The position numbers and the translations under genes were made by a program. Source: Kordia sp. (GTDB lineage: Bacteria > Bacteroidota > Bacteroidia > Flavobacteriales > Flavobacteriaceae). From it: a DNA stretch of 40,860 nucleotides. Within the stretch, counting starts at the first letter, position 1; every line of letters begins with the position of its first letter. Below the pieces are notes generated by a model, which ran no database searches, was not told the origin of the DNA, and saw only the letters and a program-made list of their open reading frames with translations. This document shows positions 36,171 to 40,860 of this stretch, piece after piece. The stretch spans positions 1 to 40,860 of the forward strand of contig NZ_JAKVBC010000041.1 of NCBI RefSeq assembly GCF_022447245.1, in the 5' to 3' direction.

Positions 36171-37310
36171 CTACTGTTTTTTTACTTTGGTAGAACTAGC
36201 ACTTGGCTTTACTTTTCCTTCTAAAACTACAAGCACCGTTTTCTTTAAGTCCACATAATTAAAGTCCTTTTCAAATCCATATTTAAACGTTGAATGTGTT
36301 CCGTCTTTGTCCATTCCAAGGATATATTTAGGGCCGCCCATTTCTATGGAAATTGGAGAGTTTTCGGTTTGAATGGTAAACTCACTGTTTCCATCTTTGC
36401 CTGTTACATAAAAAACATGTTTGTAATAAAGTTCTCCTTCTTTTTCAGCAAATCTTTCATAGGCTAATATTCGCTTGTCCTTCCATACAAATTGATCAAA
36501 ACAAAACATATTTTTTAGCACGCCTTTTAAGACTCCTTGTTCATAAGCTTTGTATAGTTTTTCAACATAAGGTTTTGCTTTGTCATATTCTTTTTTTGCG
36601 TAAAAAACTTGAATGAGTTTTGTGTAGGATTGAAAGTCCTCTGGAGCTAAGGTCACAAGTTCCGTGAGTGCTTTTTCAGAAGCTTCATAATTTTCATTTA
36701 AATATTCGTAAAGTCCTATGTTGTATAATGCTGTAATGTACGAACTCGATTCTTTTGATACTTTTTCTTTTGAGATGTAAAATGCTTTTAATGCTTTTTC
36801 AGACTTTCCAAGTTCTGCATAAATTTGAGGAATCATAGCATACGGTCTGTCTAGGTGATTTTCTTTTTCTGTAGCTGCAGTATACGCGCTTAAAGCCAAC
36901 TCATATTTTCCTGTATTTAGATATGAATCTCCAAGTCCGCTGTGGTAATTAGCATTGGCATCGTCTAGTTTAATTGCCGTTTTGAATGCCTCGATTGCTT
37001 TTGGGTATTGCTCCATGTAGTTTAACGACATTGCTTTGATGTAATACGCATCTGGATCTGAATTGTCTTTACCTATTGACATATCCATTAATTTAATTAC
37101 ATTTTGATCGTCAGATTTCATGTAGTACGCCATACCAACATAGTAAATAGCCTTTGCTGGATATTCGTTTATTTTTGCAGCGTGCTCTGCGATAATTGCA
37201 TCGTATTGTCTTTGCTGATATGCATTTTGAAGTTCAGTTGTAATGGCATCTTGAGCAAAAACCGAGAAGCTTAAGAAGCAAATAATAAGGAATAATACTT
37301 GTTTTTTCAT
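36171..37310 (-). CDS. Exported tetratricopeptide-repeat protein
   Basis: 379 residues with a signal peptide (QVLFLIICFLSFSVFAQ). About six TPR units occupy residues 20-260, for example NANYHSGLGDSYLNTGKYEL and ALYNIGLYEYLNENYEASEK. The C-terminal beta-like domain (FTIQTENSPISIEMGGPKYI) is followed by a Lys-rich end. It probably acts as a periplasmic scaffold. It is followed on the same strand by the ctlX-like gene (111 bp) and preceded by the interrupted outer-membrane protein gene (78 bp). Confidence 0.85.
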   Translation of the reverse strand: MKKQVLFLIICFLSFSVFAQDAITTELQNAYQQRQYDAIIAEHAAKINEYPAKAIYYVGMAYYMKSDDQNVIKLMDMSIGKDNSDPDAYYIKAMSLNYMEQYPKAIEAFKTAIKLDDANANYHSGLGDSYLNTGKYELALSAYTAATEKENHLDRPYAMIPQIYAELGKSEKALKAFYISKEKVSKESSSYITALYNIGLYEYLNENYEASEKALTELVTLAPEDFQSYTKLIQVFYAKKEYDKAKPYVEKLYKAYEQGVLKGVLKNMFCFDQFVWKDKRILAYERFAEKEGELYYKHVFYVTGKDGNSEFTIQTENSPISIEMGGPKYILGMDKDGTHSTFKYGFEKDFNYVDLKKTVLVVLEGKVKPSASSTKVKKQ

Positions 37311-37388
37311 TGTGTTAGGACATATCGTTGTAAAAACTAGAGCTAAGACAATTCAAAAGAAGATCAAAATTTAGATAAAGACTTGTTA

Positions 37389-38201
37389 TTAAAGTTGATA
37401 CGTAAGTCCTGCACGATATGCAAAACCTTGAAATACATTTCTTCCTGAAATGGTGTACGAAGGCGCTATATAAATTCCTGATTTTTTTGATATTGGAAAG
37501 TGATATGTTCCTCCTACTTTGTGATAGCTAACACCAAATTCTTTGAAATTCTGTGGTCTTGGCGTACTGCGATAGTCAATACCTCCAAACGCATGTTGAA
37601 AGTCATACCAAAAATCAAAGTAACTTTTGTCACTTGCTTTTCATATTTTGAATGTAAATGGAAAGCTGTTAGGTACTTCTTCAAACTTAAAGGAAAAACC
37701 ACTTTGTATGTTTGCAAACCAGCCTGATTGTTTTTGATAATGAAGTAAAGTTCGTGTATCTAGAATTTTTGCTTGTTGCCCTAAATCATTGAGTCCTCCT
37801 GAACGATAATCACTTACATTTGTTGAAAATCCTGCTGCGAATGATAGTTCTAGTTTTCCAGTTTCGTAGGATATTTGTGTAACTCGATATTTTACAAAAA
37901 TTTGTGCATCTTGAAGTCCGTTTTGATGATTGCTTGACAGATATGGTAATGAAGCTTGTACATTCAATCTATCACTGATTCCATAGACTCCAAATATAGA
38001 AATGCTGTAAAGATTTCTACTTAAATCACTTTTTTCTCTTCCGATAAAATAGTTTTTTGAATCTTCAAAACCTGCTCCAAGTACGAGTGTTGCTATTCCT
38101 TTTTTATTGTAAAATCCACTAATAGAACCTTGTGCTATTCCGTGATAAGAACAGCTTAAAATACTTGTAAAAGTAACGATTCGCATACAATGTTTCCACA
38201 T
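37389..38201 (-). pseudogene. Outer-membrane beta-barrel protein, in-frame TGA
   Basis: The frame covers 270 codons from ATG 38201 to TAA 37389-37391 with one TGA at 37641-37643. The N-terminal part has a signal (to SCSYHGIAQG) and porin-like strands (IATLVLGAGFEDSKNYFIGR; LELSFAAGFSTNVSDYRSGG). The continuation after the TGA is coherent (SYFDFWYDFQHAFGGIDYRS; GIYIAPSYTISGRNVFQGFA) and ends in a barrel-type Tyr-Gln-Leu. Relatives tend to have Gly or Arg before KA.., so GGA or CGA to TGA is likely (inference). It resembles small flavobacterial outer-membrane or transporter-like barrels. The function is unknown. Confidence 0.8.
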
Positions 38202-38242
38202 ATAGACTAATTTTTGGAGTTAGTCCACAAAAAAAAGAAACC

Positions 38243-39160
38243 TTACTTCTCTCTTATGAGCGGCATTGTGCTACAACGTAATAAACCTTCTTGTTTTGCA
38301 ATTTCTGCGTACGGAACTTTTTCTACTGTAAATCCTTTTGATTCCAACCACTCATTTAAACGTGTAAAGTTTTGTTCTGAGATGATTACTTCTGGTGAAA
38401 TAGAAAATACATTACTATTCATGTTGTACATTTCATCTTTTGTAATTTCAAAGATGTTTTCTTTTCCAAAGAAATTAACCAACCAATTGTATTCTTCTTC
38501 CACTAAGAAACCATTTTTATGCAGGATTGCTTTATCTTTTCCTATAGGTTGAAAACAACAATCTAAATGCAATGCATTTTCTTTTGGTTCTGTATTGGAT
38601 TTGCGAAGTTCGAATGATTTTACTGTTTTGTTCGGGAATAATTCTTGTAACACAATAACGGCATCTGTATTGGTGCGTGCCGTAATGTAATCTGGATAAT
38701 CTTCTCCCGAATAAGTCCCTACAAAAATATAATCACCCCAAGGCATAACATCACCACCTTCAACATGTACTTCTTCTGGCAATGTGATGACATTTTCTGG
38801 ATTAATTTGATTAATTACATGCTGAATCGCATCTATTTCTCGGTCACGATCTGGTAATACATTTGACTTGACGAATTTGTCTTCTATTACAAAAGCAATA
38901 TCTCTTGAAAATATTTGATTATAATCTTCAATGACTTTTGGTCTAAATACTTTTACATCGTATTTTTCAAAGACAGCAGCGACAGCTTCCATTTCAGGAA
39001 CCATATCTTTTTCCAAAGGATACGTTCCTGCAAGTACGTGTTGTTTTGATTTTGGATCGTAACAATCTTCTGCTTCTGGTGTAGACCCACAGCTTTCAGC
39101 AGTTCCTAAGACAACTACTTTTAGTTTAGAAGTTTCGTCGTTTACGTATAATTCTAACAT
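38243..39160 (-). CDS. Amidinotransferase / dimethylarginine-dimethylaminohydrolase-like enzyme
   Basis: 305 residues of the guanidino-group-modifying superfamily. The N-terminal LKVVVLGTAESCG is followed by FSRDIAFVIEDKFVKSN and the EVHVEGGDVMPWGDYIFVGT core (Glu/Asp guanidino contact). The catalytic His is in NALHLDCCFQPIGKDKAILH, and the catalytic Cys is in LLRCSTMPL (Cys296). Together with the ctlX-like gene and argS it gives an arginine-related neighbourhood. The candidate reaction is hydrolysis of arginine, methylarginine or a related compound; the substrate cannot be read from the sequence. It is preceded by the citrate synthase gene and its terminator. Confidence 0.9.
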   Translation of the reverse strand: MLELYVNDETSKLKVVVLGTAESCGSTPEAEDCYDPKSKQHVLAGTYPLEKDMVPEMEAVAAVFEKYDVKVFRPKVIEDYNQIFSRDIAFVIEDKFVKSNVLPDRDREIDAIQHVINQINPENVITLPEEVHVEGGDVMPWGDYIFVGTYSGEDYPDYITARTNTDAVIVLQELFPNKTVKSFELRKSNTEPKENALHLDCCFQPIGKDKAILHKNGFLVEEEYNWLVNFFGKENIFEITKDEMYNMNSNVFSISPEVIISEQNFTRLNEWLESKGFTVEKVPYAEIAKQEGLLRCSTMPLIREK

Positions 39161-39186
39161 GTAATTCGGGGGTGTTGTATGTATAG

Positions 39187-39222
39187 TAAAAAAGCTTCAC
39201 AGTTTTTGAACCTATGAAGCTT
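39187..39222 (-). terminator. Terminator of citrate synthase gene
   Basis: AAGCTTCA (39192-39199) pairs with TGAAGCTT (39215-39222) across a 15-base loop. The minus-strand T run is the A run at 39188-39193. It lies about 20 bp past the gltA stop. Confidence 0.82.
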
Positions 39223-39239
39223 AGTGGTGTGTTTTTCTG

Positions 39240-40526
39240 TTATCTTTCTGAGATTTCTTTAAAACCTCTATAGTTTTCTCCAATGTATATTTGACGTGGA
39301 CGTCCAATTGGTTCTTTGCGTAAGCGCATTTCTCTCCATTGAGCAAACCATCCAGGTAAACGTCCTAAAGCAAACATTACCGTAAACATTTCTGTTGGAA
39401 TTCCCATAGCTCTGTAAATAATTCCTGAGTAGAAATCTACATTTGGATATAATTTTCTATCTACAAAATATGGATCTATCAATGCTTCTTGCTCTAATCC
39501 TTTAGCGATATCTAAGATAGGATCTTCTACTCCTAAGTCTCCTAATACCTCATCAGCAGCTTTCTTAATGATAGTTGCTCTTGGATCAAAGTTTTTATAT
39601 ACTCTGTGTCCGAATCCCATTAAACGGAAAGGATCATTTTTATCTTTTGCTTTTGCCATGTATTTTTTCGTGTCTCCACCATCTTGACGAATAGCTTCTA
39701 ACATTTCTAATACAGCTTGGTTTGCTCCTCCGTGTAATGGTCCCCAAAGTGCAGAGATTCCAGCAGCTAATGATGCAAATAATCCTGCGTGTGATGAACC
39801 TACAATACGTACTGTAGATGTAGAACAGTTTTGCTCATGATCTGCATGTAATATTAATAGTTTGTTTAATGCATTTGAAATTACTGGATCAACTTTATAT
39901 TCTTCAGTTGGCATACCCCAAGTCATGTGCATAAAGTTTTCAATATAACCTAAATCATTTTTAGGGTACATAAATGGATGTCTCACAGTATTTTTGTACA
40001 CCATAGCAGCCAATGTAGGTAACTTAGCGATCAATCTGTGGATTGTTAATTTAAATGCCTCTTCGTCTCTATTAGGATTTTGAGATTCAGGATAAAAAGT
40101 TGACATTGAACAAATCATAGACGCCAAAACACCCATTGGATGAGCCTTTGCGGGATATGCTTCAAAAAACCTTTTCATATCCTCATGCACCAAAGTGTGG
40201 TGATTGATTTCTTCTTTAAAAGCTTTAAATTGCGCCGTAGTCGGTAACTCACCATTTAATATTAAATATGATACCTCCTAAAAAGAGGCTTTATCTGCTA
40301 ATTGCTCTATTGGGTAACCTCTATATCTTAAAACACCCTCTTCTCCATTTAAAAACGTAATAGCACTTGTACAAGAACCGGTATTTTTAAAACCTCTATC
40401 AATGGTTACGTAACCCGTTTGAGCCCTTAACTTTGAGATATCAATTCCCTTTTCATTTTCAGTACCTTCAATAACTGGTAATTCAATCGTTTTACCTTCT
40501 AATTCTAATTTTGCTATTTCACTCAT
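39240..40526 (-). pseudogene. gltA: Citrate synthase gene with in-frame TAG
   Basis: Citrate synthase condenses acetyl-CoA and oxaloacetate, the first step of the TCA cycle. The frame is 428 codons from ATG 40526 to TAA at 39240, the normal length, with one TAG at 40278-40280. The active-site His in ILHADHEQN and in GPLHGGANQ and Asp in PNVDFYSG are intact. The stop sits at ADKASF*EVSYLILNGELPT, where the family usually has Leu (E. coli has YLEV), so TTG to TAG is the simplest route. A GTG at 40193 could restart, but its product would lack 111 residues. No second copy is visible in the window. Citrate synthase is normally essential to an aerobic flavobacterium, so sequence error or read-through should be considered before real loss. 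Confidence 0.93.
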
Positions 40527-40654
40527 GCTCTAATCTGTATTTTAATTGGTTAATTAACCCGATAAATATAACATGAAAAACTCTATTTTTTATATATTTA
40601 TCACATTATTTTAAGAAAAAAAATAATCAAAATACGTTCAATATAAAACTGCAT

Positions 40655-40860
40655 ATGGAGATAGTTTCAGTTAACATTGGTGATAAACAAGAAGTTGAAT
40701 GGAAAAACAAACTAATTGAGACTGGTATCTTTAAATCATCAACACAGCAAATAACATTAGGTTCTGAAGTTGTTCTAAATGACAATGTGATTGACAGAAA
40801 ATATCATGGTGGGATTGATAAAGCCTGTTATGTCTATTCTGAAGATCACTATTCTTTTTG
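40655..40860 (+). CDS. MOSC-domain protein (YiiM-like), cut by window edge
   Basis: ATG 40655 opens 68 codons that run off the right edge. The translation MEIVSVNIGDKQEVEWKNKL ... ETGIFKSSTQQITLGSEVVL ... VIDRKYHGGIDKACYVYS matches the N-terminal part of MOSC (Mo-cofactor sulfurase C-terminal-like) proteins, including the KYHGGIDKACY signature. These are beta-barrel proteins related to YiiM/YcbX, acting on sulfur or N-hydroxylated substrates. It is divergent from gltA, and the 128-bp gap should hold both promoters. I could not see its end. Confidence 0.88.
   Translation, partial: MEIVSVNIGDKQEVEWKNKLIETGIFKSSTQQITLGSEVVLNDNVIDRKYHGGIDKACYVYSEDHYSF

Noticed and set aside
37641-37643. Selenocysteine TGA
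   Set aside because: The host gene is an outer-membrane barrel with no redox site, and no suitable hairpin follows the codon.
40193-40280. Downstream restart giving a shorter functional citrate synthase
   Set aside because: The GTG at 40193 would remove 111 residues, including helices needed for the dimer, so the product is unlikely to be active.
5161-40526. Alternative genetic code or stop-codon recoding as the cause of the interrupted genes
   Set aside because: TAA, TAG and TGA each interrupt a gene and each also end intact genes here (sigma factor TGA, HU-like TAG, ffh TAA).
1-40860. tRNA, rRNA, riboswitch or insertion sequence in the intergenic regions
   Set aside because: I looked through the larger gaps (236-545, 10086-10468, 14179-14504, 20636-20832, 29616-29837, 33539-33823) and saw no cloverleaf, conserved riboswitch core, transposase frame or terminal inverted repeats.

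Overview
The window looks like an AT-rich chromosomal segment from a marine-type member of the Flavobacteriaceae (Bacteroidota). Supporting traits are a GLPGLI-family protein beside a carboxypeptidase-regulatory outer-membrane receptor, a type IX secretion C-terminal sorting domain, an ECF sigma/FecR/TonB-receptor operon, a HU-related protein of the Bacteroidetes type, promoters of the TTG-N18/19-TAnnTTTG kind, and almost no Shine-Dalgarno sequences. A Kordia-like genus fits my memory of similar proteins, but that is inference.

Layout. 1-545 holds a decayed coding remnant and a set of 22-bp-phased direct repeats upstream of a HU-like gene. 546-4620 (+) carries the HU-like protein, a GLPGLI protein and its probable partner receptor, ending at a clear terminator. 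4751-7214 (-) is a run of small poorly known genes (membrane protein, three lipoproteins, an SRPBCC protein), two of them interrupted. 7353-10049 (-) holds the housekeeping genes folD and ffh with a broken four-helix-bundle gene wedged between them. 10469-18429 (+) is the most interesting locus: a propeller sensor kinase (interrupted), a LytTR response regulator, phased repeats that could be its operator, a 1024-residue LamG/beta-helix surface protein with two C-terminal dockerin-like motifs, and a small T9SS-sorted beta protein that could be its cell-surface partner. 18632-24660 has a large LamG lipoprotein divergent from a sigma/FecR/TonB-receptor signalling operon (receptor interrupted). 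24783-26423 holds small unknown genes. 26445-30950 (-) holds a tricorn-like protease and an unknown exported protein. 31137-40526 (-) holds argS, an Rrf2 regulator, a DUF418 membrane protein, two amidinotransferase-fold hydrolases, a TPR protein, an interrupted outer-membrane protein and an interrupted citrate synthase. A MOSC-domain gene runs off the right edge.

The most striking property of the window is the number of broken reading frames. Six genes carry a single in-frame stop with the full frame preserved on both sides (TAA three times, TAG twice, TGA once), and one gene has two one-base losses in A/T runs. Citrate synthase is among them. All three stop codons also end intact genes here, so a simple genetic-code change does not explain it. 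Sequence error, a decaying or damaged genome, or introduced changes are the main options.

The best candidate for an undescribed system is the 10.4-18.4 kb locus: a two-component system next to what looks like a dockerin-bearing adhesin and a T9SS-anchored, possibly cohesin-like receptor.
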